Shown here in pieces: positions 17,643-25,279 of a stretch of 64,000 nucleotides of DNA. Position numbers and translations under genes: made by a program. Location of the stretch: NCBI GenBank assembly GCA_036381195.1, contig DASVDH010000035.1:1-64000 (forward strand), given 5' to 3'. The notes beneath the pieces are model-generated. The model searched no databases, had not been told where the DNA came from, and saw only the letters and a list, made by a program, of their open reading frames with translations. Numbering within the stretch: the first letter of the stretch is position 1; each line of letters begins with the position of its first letter. This stretch comes from RSA9 sp036381195 (GTDB lineage Bacteria; Gemmatimonadota; Gemmatimonadetes; Longimicrobiales; RSA9).

Positions 17643-18356
17643 ATGGACTACCAGCAGATCAGCCGGATCATCTCGGATTCGAGGAAGCGGACGCCCGTGC
17701 GGGTGTGGATCCGGCATGAGGGCGAGCTCGGCGTGGAGCCCGCAGAGGACCTGCTGGTCTTCCCGACCGGCGGCGGGACGACCCTGCTGGTGGGCGAGTG
17801 GGCGCGCGTGGAGGAGGTGCTGGCGCGGGGAGCCGCACGGATCCGGTACCACTACGTGGAAGCGGACCGGCGCAACTCGGCCGTGCCTTTGCTGGACATC
17901 AAGGGGCTGAACGCGCGCATCGAGCCGGGGGCGGTGATCCGCGAACACGTGGAGATCGGAGAGCGGGTCATCGTGATGATGGGGGCGGTGATCAACATCG
18001 GCGCCGTGGTGGGTGCGGGGACGATGGTGGACATGAACGCGGTGGTGGGCGCGCGCGCGATCGTCGGCCGGGACTGCCACATCGGCGCGGGGGCCGTGCT
18101 GGCGGGCGTGCTCGAGCCGCCGAGCGCCCAGCCGGTGGTGATCGAGGACGGGGTGCTGGTGGGCGCGAACGCGGTGGTGCTCGAGGGGTGCCGGGTGGGG
18201 CAGGGGAGCGTGGTCGCGGCGGGGGCGGTGGTGACGCGCGATGTCGAGCCCGCGGTGGTGGTCGCGGGGCAGCCGGCGCGGGTGGTGAAGGAGGTGGATG
18301 GGCGGACCCGCGACAAGTCCGCGTTGCTGAAAGAGCTCCGGCGTCTCAACGACTGA
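17643..18356 (+). CDS. dapH: Tetrahydrodipicolinate N-acetyltransferase
   Basis: A 237-residue left-handed beta-helix acyltransferase of the DapH type, which acetylates tetrahydrodipicolinate with acetyl-CoA. The hexapeptide repeats run from LNARIEPGAVIREH (near 88) through GAGTMVDMNAVVGARAIVG to GQGSVVAAGAVV. Length and the N-terminal helical domain (MDYQQISRIISD) match the Bacillus acetyl-type enzyme rather than the larger succinyl-type DapD. So lysine synthesis probably uses the acetylated branch. It is immediately downstream of dapB with no gap. The later pathway genes (aminotransferase, deacetylase, epimerase) are not in the window, although an M20 enzyme at 61302 is a distant relative of the deacetylase. 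Confidence 0.93.
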   Translation: MDYQQISRIISDSRKRTPVRVWIRHEGELGVEPAEDLLVFPTGGGTTLLVGEWARVEEVLARGAARIRYHYVEADRRNSAVPLLDIKGLNARIEPGAVIREHVEIGERVIVMMGAVINIGAVVGAGTMVDMNAVVGARAIVGRDCHIGAGAVLAGVLEPPSAQPVVIEDGVLVGANAVVLEGCRVGQGSVVAAGAVVTRDVEPAVVVAGQPARVVKEVDGRTRDKSALLKELRRLND

Positions 18357-18362
18357 GGGGAC

Positions 18363-19058
18363 ATGGACTGGCGCGCGCTCATGGAGGGCATGGCCCCGCT
18401 GGGCTGGCTGCGGGTAGACCTGCTCTTGCGGCTGCTGCTCGCGGCGATCCTCGGCGGACTGGTCGGGCTGGAGCGGGAGATCAGCGGCAAGCCGGCGGGG
18501 CTCAGGACGAACCTGCTCATCTGTGTGGGCGCGGCCCTTTTGACGGAGCTCTCGCTCGCGATCGGCCTCCGCACGGCGGAGCGGCCGAACGCGGACCCCG
18601 CGCGCATCGCAGCGCAGATCGTCAGCGGGATCGGCTTCCTGGGGGCAGGCACGATCATCCAGGCGCGCGGCAGCGTCGTCGGCCTGACGACCGCGGCGAC
18701 GCTGTGGGTCGTCGCGGCGATCGGGATGGCGGTGGGAGCGGCCGCGTACGTGGAAGCGATCGGCACGACCGTGCTGGTCATCGTGGTCCTGGTGCTCCTG
18801 CGGCGCGCGGAGGTGGGGCTGGAGAGCCGGCGCCGTCAGGTGCGGGTCCGGGTCGCGATGGCGGCGGATCCCGGGCGGCTGGGCAGGATCGAGGCGGTGC
18901 TCGCGGGGTCGGGGTTCAGCATTGACGCGGTGGACGTGGAGCGAACGCCGGACGGGTTCGCGGCGTCGTTCGAGCTGACCGGGCCGCGGCAGCGCGAGCG
19001 GGAGGTGCTCGCAGCCCTTCTGGAGCTTCCCGGAGTGGCCAGGGTTTCACGGGAGTGA
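18363..19058 (+). CDS. MgtC/SapB family membrane protein
   Basis: A 231-residue inner-membrane protein with the conserved MgtC start LLLRLLLAAILGGLVGLERE, then GLRTNLLICVGAALLT and GIGFLGAGTI, covering four to five membrane helices within the first ~140 residues. The C-terminal ~85 residues form a soluble ACT-like domain. MgtC homologues help growth in low Mg2+ and can modulate the F-ATPase. SapB-type members have unclear roles. It starts six bases after dapH, so it may be part of the same transcript. Confidence 0.9.
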   Translation: MDWRALMEGMAPLGWLRVDLLLRLLLAAILGGLVGLEREISGKPAGLRTNLLICVGAALLTELSLAIGLRTAERPNADPARIAAQIVSGIGFLGAGTIIQARGSVVGLTTAATLWVVAAIGMAVGAAAYVEAIGTTVLVIVVLVLLRRAEVGLESRRRQVRVRVAMAADPGRLGRIEAVLAGSGFSIDAVDVERTPDGFAASFELTGPRQREREVLAALLELPGVARVSRE

Positions 19059-19077
19059 TGCGAGGTCGCACTGCGTG

Positions 19078-20109
19078 ATGCGACGGCTGGTCATCGACTT
19101 CGCGGACCGCCGCCCTCTGTGGCGCGTCCCCGGCTGGGCCGTTGAGCGCATCACGGCGTGCCTGCCGGAGGGGTGGGAAGCGCGCGTCGTCGAGGCGGCG
19201 GCGGACGGCACGGGAGACGGCGGGCTGCGCGCGAGTCCGGAGGCGCTCGCCGCCGTTGCGGACGCGGAAGTATACCTCGGGTTCGGCGTGCCGCCGGACC
19301 TGCTGCGTGCGGGTCCAGGGCTGCGCTGGGTGCACACGGGGACGGCCGGGGTCGGCTCGCTGCTCACGCGCGATCTGGTGGAGCGCGACATCATCCTGAC
19401 CAACTCGGCCGGCATCCACGCGCCGGCGGTGGCCGAGACCGTCCTGGCGATGATCCTCCACTTCGCCCGCGGGCTGGACATCGCGGTCCGTGCGCAGGCG
19501 GCGGGGGCATGGGCGAAGGAGCCGCTGGACCGGGCCGACTCGCCCGTGCGCGAGGTGGCGGGCAGCGTGACGGGCGTGGTGGGGTACGGCGGGATCGGCC
19601 GCGAGGTGGCACGGCGGGTCGTGGCGCTGGGCGGCCGGGTGGTCGCCGTGAGGCGCAGGCCCGACGTGGGCGCGCCGCGCGAGCCGGGGATCGAGGTCCA
19701 CGGGCCGGAGGGCCTCGGACGGCTGCTCGAGGTCAGCGACTACGTGGTGCTCGCGGCACCTGAGACGGAACGGACGCGCGGGCTGATCAGCGAGAGGGAG
19801 CTCGCGCGGATGAGGCCGGACGCGGTGCTCATCAATGTCGCGCGGGGAGCGCTGGTGGACGAGCACGCGCTGGTCGAGGCGCTGCGCGCGGGCCGGCTCC
19901 GCGGCGCGGGCCTGGACGTCTTCGCCACGGAGCCGCTGCCGTCCGGCCATCCGCTGTGGAGTCTTCCCAACGTGCTGATCACGCCCCACATCTCCGCGTA
20001 CACGCATCGGTACTGGGAGCGCGAGGTGGCGCTGGTGGAGGAGAACCTGGCCCGCTACCTGGCGGGGCGGCCGCTCCTGAACACGGTCGACAAGCAGGCG
20101 GGCTACTGA
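19078..20109 (+). CDS. D-2-hydroxyacid dehydrogenase (NAD-dependent)
   Basis: A ~343-residue D-isomer 2-hydroxyacid dehydrogenase. The nucleotide-binding site is VVGYGGIGREVARR (about 163-176). The catalytic triad is Arg in NVARGALVDE (near 260), Glu in DVFATEPLP (near 285) and His in LITPHISAY (near 305). The N-terminal substrate domain lacks close resemblance to SerA or lactate dehydrogenase, so the substrate is unknown; glyoxylate, hydroxypyruvate and phenylpyruvate reductases share this pattern. Starts at GTG 19075 or ATG 19078; I list the ATG. It is 19 bases after the MgtC gene. Confidence 0.9.
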   Translation: MRRLVIDFADRRPLWRVPGWAVERITACLPEGWEARVVEAAADGTGDGGLRASPEALAAVADAEVYLGFGVPPDLLRAGPGLRWVHTGTAGVGSLLTRDLVERDIILTNSAGIHAPAVAETVLAMILHFARGLDIAVRAQAAGAWAKEPLDRADSPVREVAGSVTGVVGYGGIGREVARRVVALGGRVVAVRRRPDVGAPREPGIEVHGPEGLGRLLEVSDYVVLAAPETERTRGLISERELARMRPDAVLINVARGALVDEHALVEALRAGRLRGAGLDVFATEPLPSGHPLWSLPNVLITPHISAYTHRYWEREVALVEENLARYLAGRPLLNTVDKQAGY

Positions 20110-20140
20110 TAGATTGTAGGGCGGAGTACGGGATCTCGCC

Positions 20141-20158
20141 GGGGGCCGGTCGGCCCCC
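20141..20158 (+). terminator. GC-rich hairpin after the hydroxyacid dehydrogenase gene
   Basis: GGGGGCC at 20141-20147 and GGCCCCC at 20152-20158 form a perfect 7-bp stem with a GGTC loop. No T-tract follows, so termination is uncertain. Confidence 0.3.
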
Positions 20159-20229
20159 TCCAGCCCGCGCCACGGCGCCGTACCGCGGGCGTGGCCGCCA
20201 ACCCAAAGCACTCGAGACGGACGTCCAGC

Positions 20230-21291
20230 ATGATCGAGATCCTCAAAGCCGCCGTGCAGCGCGGCGCATCCGACCTGCACATCAAAGCCGGAGACGTCTT
20301 TCGTGCGCGCGTGAACGGCGAGCTCGTCCCGTTGACGAAGCAGCGCCTCAGCCCGGATCAGACCCGGCAGATCGCCCTCCAGCTCATCCCGCCGTGGGAC
20401 CGGGACCGCATCGACCAGATCCTGGACTACGACTGTTCCTGGGGCGCGCCCGGGGTGGGTCGGTTCCGCGTCAACATCCTGCGGCAGCGCGGCTCGATCA
20501 TGATCGTGATGCGCGTGATCCCGTTCGAGATCCCGACGCTGGACTCGCTCGGGCTGCCGCCCGTCCTGGCGCGGATCGCGGAGGCGGAGCGCGGCCTGGT
20601 GCTGGTCACGGGCGTGACGGGGTCGGGGAAGAGCACGACGCTGGCCGCGATGATCGGGCACATCAACGCGACGCGCCGCAAGCACGTGATCACGCTGGAG
20701 AACCCGATCGAGTTCCTGCACCGCGATGTGAACAGCTCGATCACGCAGCGCGAGATCGGAACCGACACCGAGTCCTTCGCTGGAGGGCTGCGGGCCGCGC
20801 TGCGTGAGGATCCGGACGTGATCCTCGTCGGCGAGATGCGGGACACCGAGACGATCGATACGGCGATCAAGGCAGCCGAGACAGGGCACCTGGTCTTCTC
20901 GACGCTGCACACGCAGAACGCGGTGCAGACCATCTCCCGCATCGTCGCCGTGTTCCCGCCCCAGGAGCAGGAGATGGTGCGGGTGCGGCTGTCGGAGACG
21001 CTGGTCGCGATCATCAGCCAGCGGCTGGTGCCGCGCAAAGCAGGAAGCGGCCGCGTCGCCGCGTGCGAGATCATGATCGCGACGGCGACGATCCGGGACG
21101 CGATCCTCGATCCCACGCGCTCGCATGAGATCTTCGACCTGATCGAGGAGGGGCGCGAGCAGTACGGCTCGCAGACGTTCGACCAGCACCTGATGGACCT
21201 GCTGGCGGAGGGGGTCGTCGAGTACGAGACCGCCAAGGCGGCGGCGACGAATCCATCGGACTTCGAGCTGAAGGTGAAGACCCTTGCCTGA
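20230..21291 (+). CDS. pilT: Type IV pilus retraction ATPase
   Basis: A 353-residue PilT, the hexameric ATPase that depolymerises type IV pili for twitching motility or DNA uptake. The N-terminal domain begins MIEILKAAVQRGASDLHIKAG, and the ATPase core has Walker A GVTGSGKSTT (near 130), an Asp box, Walker B LVGEMRDTETI (near 200) and the His box GHLVFSTLHT. The PilT-specific AIISQRLVPRK motif is present. The frame extends to 20191, but the ATG at 20230 gives the normal N-terminus. No other pilus gene is nearby except the odd pseudopilin-like gene at 45983. Confidence 0.95.
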   Translation: MIEILKAAVQRGASDLHIKAGDVFRARVNGELVPLTKQRLSPDQTRQIALQLIPPWDRDRIDQILDYDCSWGAPGVGRFRVNILRQRGSIMIVMRVIPFEIPTLDSLGLPPVLARIAEAERGLVLVTGVTGSGKSTTLAAMIGHINATRRKHVITLENPIEFLHRDVNSSITQREIGTDTESFAGGLRAALREDPDVILVGEMRDTETIDTAIKAAETGHLVFSTLHTQNAVQTISRIVAVFPPQEQEMVRVRLSETLVAIISQRLVPRKAGSGRVAACEIMIATATIRDAILDPTRSHEIFDLIEEGREQYGSQTFDQHLMDLLAEGVVEYETAKAAATNPSDFELKVKTLA

Positions 21292-22189
21292 GACGACGGT
21301 CCGGCCGGCCGGTGTGCTGGTGCCGGTCACGACGCCGTTCGATGCCACGAGCGGCGAGATCGCGCCGGTGAGCTGGCGCGAGAACCTGCGCCGCTGGATG
21401 GAGCACCCCCTGGACGGGGTGGTGCTGTTCGGCTCGACCGGCGAGGGCGTGCTGCTGGACGAGGAGGAGAAGCTCCGGCTCCTGGGACTCGCGCGGGACC
21501 TGGTTCCGCCGGGGCGGCTGCTGATCGCGGGTGCGGACGGCGAATCCACGCGCGCGGTGATCCGCCAGGCGCGGCGGTTGGCGGAGGCGGGCGCCGATGC
21601 GCTGCTGGTGCACGTGCCGCCCTACTTCGCGGGCGCGCTCTCCGCGGGCGCTGTACGGGACTACTACGTGGCGGTGGCGGATGCCGCGCCGGTGCCGGTC
21701 ATCCTGTACCACATCCCGAAGTACACGAAGGCGGTGTTCGAGCCGGGACTGGTGGCGGAGCTGGCGCGCCATCCGAACATCGCGGGCCTCAAGGACTCGT
21801 CCGGGGACATGCGCCGCTTCGGCGATTACGCGGACGCGTGCGGCGACGAGTGCAGTCTGCTGGTGGGCAACGGAGCGCTGTTCTACACGGCGCTCGAGCT
21901 CGGGGCTGCCGGCGGCATCATCGCGCTCGGGCTGCTGGCGCCGGCCGACTGCGTGGAGATCTACCGCCGGTACCAGGCGGGTGAGAGCCGCCGGGCGGGC
22001 GAGGTGCAGGAGCGGATCGCCGCGGTGCACAAGGAAATCGTGGCGCGCTACGGCGCGCCTGGGGTGAAGGCCGCGCTCGAGCTGCTCGGGTACGCGGGCG
22101 GGCCGCCCCGCCCGCCGCTGTGCGCGCTCGGAGAAGCGCAGCGGCGGGAGGTGGTCCGGGTGATGCAGGAGGCGGAGCTGCTGGGCTAG
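21284..22189 (+). CDS. DapA-superfamily aldolase (not DHDPS)
   Basis: A 301-residue class I aldolase related to dihydrodipicolinate synthase. It keeps GSTGEGVLLDEEE, the catalytic tyrosine in VILYHIPKYT and the Schiff-base lysine in AGLKDSSGD. It lacks the GRT arginine that DapA uses for aspartate semialdehyde; here the segment reads YHIPKYT. Members with this pattern cleave 2-keto acids such as 4-hydroxy-2-oxoglutarate, KDG or N-acetylneuraminate. The exact substrate is unclear. It starts at a TTG overlapping the last eight bases of pilT, an odd but clear coupling. The end is 30 bases before the M28 gene. Confidence 0.85.
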   Translation: MPETTVRPAGVLVPVTTPFDATSGEIAPVSWRENLRRWMEHPLDGVVLFGSTGEGVLLDEEEKLRLLGLARDLVPPGRLLIAGADGESTRAVIRQARRLAEAGADALLVHVPPYFAGALSAGAVRDYYVAVADAAPVPVILYHIPKYTKAVFEPGLVAELARHPNIAGLKDSSGDMRRFGDYADACGDECSLLVGNGALFYTALELGAAGGIIALGLLAPADCVEIYRRYQAGESRRAGEVQERIAAVHKEIVARYGAPGVKAALELLGYAGGPPRPPLCALGEAQRREVVRVMQEAELLG

Positions 22190-22219
22190 GCGGGGGCCGA
22201 TGGAGCCGGGGGGACGTCG

Positions 22220-23398
22220 ATGCAGCCTCGTGCCGGACAGCTCCGCGGGGAAGCCCTCGCGACCCTGCCCGAGCGCGCGGAGGTGGCTGGCGCGCTGAGC
22301 GCGCTCGCCCGGCCGCGCCTCACCGGCAGCCCCGGCGCGGCGGAGGTCGAGGCCGAGCTGAGGCGCCGGTTGACGGGGCTCGGCTACGAGATCCGTGAGT
22401 TGCCCTTCGGCTTCTCCGTCTGGCCAGGCCGGTGGGGAGTTCCTGCCGCGGGGGTGCTGCTCGTGGCTGCGGCGGCCAGCGCCGGTGCCCTGATCGGGTC
22501 GGGCCGGCCCGCCCGGGCCGGCCTGCTGCTGGCCGGCGCGGCCGCGGTCGCGGCGCTGGCCGGCCGGCTCGCGCGCCGCGCAGTCGCGGGGCTGCCCTGG
22601 GGCCGCGTGGAGACGGCGAACTGGCTGGTGCATCGGCCAGGGGCACGGCCGCGCTTCCTGGTCATGGCGCATCGCGACTCGAAGTCCCAGGCGTTGCCCA
22701 CGCTCGGCCGCATGGCGGCGGGAGCACTCGCCCTCCTCTCGTGGCTCCTGCTGTTCACGCTGGCCTGCCTTGCGGCTCTCGACCCTGGGAGCGGCTCGTC
22801 GCTCACCACCGCCGTCACGGCGCTGGGTGTGTCGGCCGGCCTGCTCCTCCTCCTCTTCCGTTCGGACAACGCGTCGCCCGGCGCGCTCGACAACGCGAGC
22901 GGCCTCGCCGCGCTGCTCACGATCGCGCGCGCCGAACGCGGCCGGGACGACGTCGCTTTCCTCATCACCGACGGCGAAGAGCTGGGCCTGGCCGGCGCGG
23001 AGGCGGCCGCGCCGCACACCCCGCCCCTGGAAGCGATCATCAACATCGACGGGTTGGACGACGAGGGCCCGTTCCGCATCGCGGAGTCGTACGGCCTGAG
23101 GCGAGCGCGGGCGCTGGCGCCCCGACTGGCCGCGGCGTTGCTGGAGGCCGCGGGAGAACTGGACGTGCCCATCACGCGTGGAGCGGTGCCCGCCGGCATG
23201 CTCGTGGACCACATCCCGTTCGCGCGCGCGGGTCAGCCGGCGGTGACGCTGATGCGTGGCACGTTCCGCTCCCTGCTGCGCGTCCACCGGCCGCACGATT
23301 CACCCTCGCGGCTGAGCGGCGAGGGCGTCGTCCTCGGCGCGCGGCTCGTTTCGGCGGCGCTGGGACGGCTGCGCGCGGCGACCCCGGGTCGCGCGTGA
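22220..23398 (+). CDS. Membrane-embedded M28 family zinc peptidase
   Basis: A 392-residue M28-type aminopeptidase-like protein. The metal and catalytic motifs appear in order: MAHRDSKSQ (His near 151), ALDNASG (Asp near 223), DGEELGLAG (catalytic Glu pair near 255), NIDGLDD and a final HRPHDSP His near 358. Between the first His and the Asp there is a ~60-residue insertion with two hydrophobic helices, and two more helices precede the catalytic core (about 70-115). This gives a peptidase built around a membrane module. No signal peptide is obvious before the first helix. Substrate unknown. It is on the same strand as purA with a 184-bp gap. Confidence 0.82.
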   Translation: MQPRAGQLRGEALATLPERAEVAGALSALARPRLTGSPGAAEVEAELRRRLTGLGYEIRELPFGFSVWPGRWGVPAAGVLLVAAAASAGALIGSGRPARAGLLLAGAAAVAALAGRLARRAVAGLPWGRVETANWLVHRPGARPRFLVMAHRDSKSQALPTLGRMAAGALALLSWLLLFTLACLAALDPGSGSSLTTAVTALGVSAGLLLLLFRSDNASPGALDNASGLAALLTIARAERGRDDVAFLITDGEELGLAGAEAAAPHTPPLEAIINIDGLDDEGPFRIAESYGLRRARALAPRLAAALLEAAGELDVPITRGAVPAGMLVDHIPFARAGQPAVTLMRGTFRSLLRVHRPHDSPSRLSGEGVVLGARLVSAALGRLRAATPGRA

Positions 23399-23448
23399 AC
23401 GCCGGGCGGCAGGCCCGCGCGCCGGTGCGGCGTGCGGAGGCCGCGCGA

Positions 23449-23477
23449 TTGCGGGCCGGCCCGGCCGCAGCTAACCT
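23449..23477 (+). promoter_or_regulatory. Putative purA promoter
   Basis: TTGCGG (23449-23454), a 17-base spacer and TAACCT (23472-23477) would start transcription near 23484, about 100 bases before the purA GTG. Weak -10, predicted by eye. Confidence 0.35.
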
Positions 23478-23582
23478 TCGCGGTCGGTCTGGCGCCGCCG
23501 GCCCGCTTCGCGAGGGCCGGGGGCGCCGTCGTCCGTCTGGCGGCTTGCAGGGGACTGGCGCAACGATCGGAGAGGATGCCGC

Positions 23583-24863
23583 GTGGTGAAGGATTACCAG
23601 TGCCTGGTCGTCGTGGGCGCCCAGTGGGGTGACGAGGGCAAGGGCAAGATCGTGGACGTGCTGGCGCCCGAGGTGGACATCGTCGCGCGCTACCAGGGCG
23701 GAGCGAACGCCGGCCACACCGTTCGCGTGGGTGGCGAGGAGTTCATCCTGCACCAGATCCCGTCGGGCATCCTGCACCCGGGGACGCGCTGCCTGCTCGG
23801 CAACGGCGTGGTGCTGGACGTGGAGCAGTTCTTCCGCGAGCTCGATGCGCTCCGCGCGCGTGGCGTGGACACGGACGGGCGGGTGGGCGTGAGCGGCCGG
23901 GCGCACCTGCTCCTCGAGTACCACAAGCGCCTGGACATCGCCGGCGAGCGGCTCCGCGGCGCGGCGCGCATCGGGACGACGGGGAAGGGAATCGGCCCCG
24001 CGTACGAGGACAAGATCGCGCGCCGGGGGATCCGCGTGGCGGACCTGCGACGCGAGGACGCGGCCGAGATGGTGCGGGCCGCCGTCGAGCGGGCGAACGA
24101 GGCGCTGCGCGCGGCCGGAGCCGAGCCGCTGGACCCCGCCCGCATCGCGGAGGATGTCCTGGCCGCGCGCGAGCGGCTCCTGCCGCTCGTCACCGAAACG
24201 GGCAGCGAGATCTCCCGGGCGCTCGGGCAGGGGCAGCGGGTGCTCCTGGAGGGCGCGCAGGGCGCGCTGCTCGACGTGGACCATGGCACGTACCCGTTCG
24301 TCACGTCCTCGACCACGACGGCGGCGGGCGCGGCGACGGGCGTGGGCATCGGCCCCACGAGCATCGATGCGGTGCTCGGTGTGGTGAAGGCGTACACGAC
24401 GCGCGTGGGCGGCGGCCCGCTCCCCACGGAGCTGGACTCCGAGGTCGGAGACCGGCTGCGCGAGCTCGGCGGGGAATACGGAGCGACGACGGGCCGGCCG
24501 CGCCGCTGCGGGTGGTTCGACGCCGTCGTGTTGCGCTACGCCGCCCGCGTCAACGGCCTCACCGGCCTCGCGCTGACCAAGCTGGACGTGCTGGACTCGT
24601 TCGACGAGGTGAAGATCGCCACGGCGTACGAGGCGGACGGCGCCGTCCTCGAGGACTTCCCCGAAGACCTCGCAACGCTGGAGCGTGCCCGGCCGCTCTA
24701 CGAGACGCTGCCGGGCTGGCGCGCCTCGACCAGCCGTGCGCGCACGATCGAGGATCTGCCTGACGGCGCGCGTGCTTACCTGCAAAGGATCGAGGAGCTG
24801 ACGGGCGTCCCGATCTGGTTCGTCTCCGTGGGGACGGAGCGGGAGCAGATCATCCGGGCCTGA
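23583..24863 (+). CDS. purA: Adenylosuccinate synthetase
   Basis: A 426-residue enzyme that converts IMP and aspartate with GTP to adenylosuccinate in AMP synthesis. The diagnostic GTP-binding loop GAQWGDEGKGKIVD (about 11-24) contains the catalytic Asp, and GGANAGHTV (about 38-46) the catalytic His. The IMP-site GTTGKGIGPAYEDK and the C-terminal STTGRPRRCGWFD-type region are present. GTG start with GAGAGGATG upstream. It is followed by 416 bp without genes holding two strong hairpins, then ffh. Confidence 0.96.
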   Translation: MVKDYQCLVVVGAQWGDEGKGKIVDVLAPEVDIVARYQGGANAGHTVRVGGEEFILHQIPSGILHPGTRCLLGNGVVLDVEQFFRELDALRARGVDTDGRVGVSGRAHLLLEYHKRLDIAGERLRGAARIGTTGKGIGPAYEDKIARRGIRVADLRREDAAEMVRAAVERANEALRAAGAEPLDPARIAEDVLAARERLLPLVTETGSEISRALGQGQRVLLEGAQGALLDVDHGTYPFVTSSTTTAAGAATGVGIGPTSIDAVLGVVKAYTTRVGGGPLPTELDSEVGDRLRELGGEYGATTGRPRRCGWFDAVVLRYAARVNGLTGLALTKLDVLDSFDEVKIATAYEADGAVLEDFPEDLATLERARPLYETLPGWRASTSRARTIEDLPDGARAYLQRIEELTGVPIWFVSVGTEREQIIRA

Positions 24864-24884
24864 GCGCGCCCGCCCCGCCGCCTC

Positions 24885-24958
24885 GCTCGGGCCGGGACTC
24901 CGCGACCTCCCCCGGCGCCCCGGCCCGAGCCCGAAAACCCCGCCGGGCGCCCCGGCGG
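24885..24958 (+). terminator. Two stacked GC-rich hairpins downstream of purA
   Basis: First hairpin: 24885-24896 pairs perfectly with 24919-24930 (12 bp, 22-base loop). Second: CCGCCGGG at 24940-24947 with CCCGGCGG at 24951-24958 (8 bp, 3-base loop). They lie just after the purA stop and likely reduce read-through. There is no U-tract, so this is not a classic intrinsic terminator. Confidence 0.5.
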
Positions 24959-25211
24959 CCGAGCCCGGGACGCCGGAGTCTAGCCGCCGAGGCCGGTCGA
25001 GGATTCTCGCGGGCTCTACCGCGACCAGATCCCGTTTACGATGTCGCGCGGTCTGGCCCGTCGAGCGCTCTGCGCGGGTGATCGCCGCGCAGCCCACTCC
25101 CCGGCGCGCTTCGGCTGCGCCGCCCGGCCGGCGTGTGCCCGCGGCCGCCCGGCCATGCCCCGCCCTCGCCCTCGCCCTGGCCCGGGTCATGGGCCGGGGC
25201 GGTCCCCGCCC

Positions 25212-25240
25212 TTGAGTCACGCGGCACGATCCTGTAAGTT
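25212..25240 (+). promoter_or_regulatory. Putative ffh operon promoter
   Basis: TTGAGT (25212-25217), 17-base spacer, TAAGTT (25235-25240). The -10 lies inside a perfect inverted repeat, which suggests a regulator may occlude it. Transcription would start near 25247, about 33 bases before ffh. Confidence 0.45.
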
Positions 25241-25245
25241 ACAGG
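25231..25245. repeat. Perfect inverted repeat over the ffh -10
   Basis: CCTGTAA, one central G, then TTACAGG. The 7-1-7 dyad is notably AT-richer than its surroundings and coincides with the proposed -10 box, so it looks like an operator. No known regulator motif is recognised. Confidence 0.5.
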
Positions 25246-25279
25246 GCTTTGGTGTCGTGAACTGCTCCAGCCCGGTGGT

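Larger units (their letters stand above)
24864..25279. other. Intergenic region purA-ffh (416 bp)
   Basis: No supported gene. The purA-proximal part holds two GC-rich hairpins (24885-24958). The middle is GC-rich with no clear structure. The ffh-proximal end has a promoter-like pair and a 15-bp palindrome overlapping the -10 (25231-25245). Confidence 0.6.

Noticed and set aside
18916..21549. 877-residue minus-strand open frame opposite MgtC, dehydrogenase and pilT
   Set aside because: Arginine/histidine-rich, no family motifs, and lies opposite three clear genes. Very high GC leaves antisense frames open by chance.
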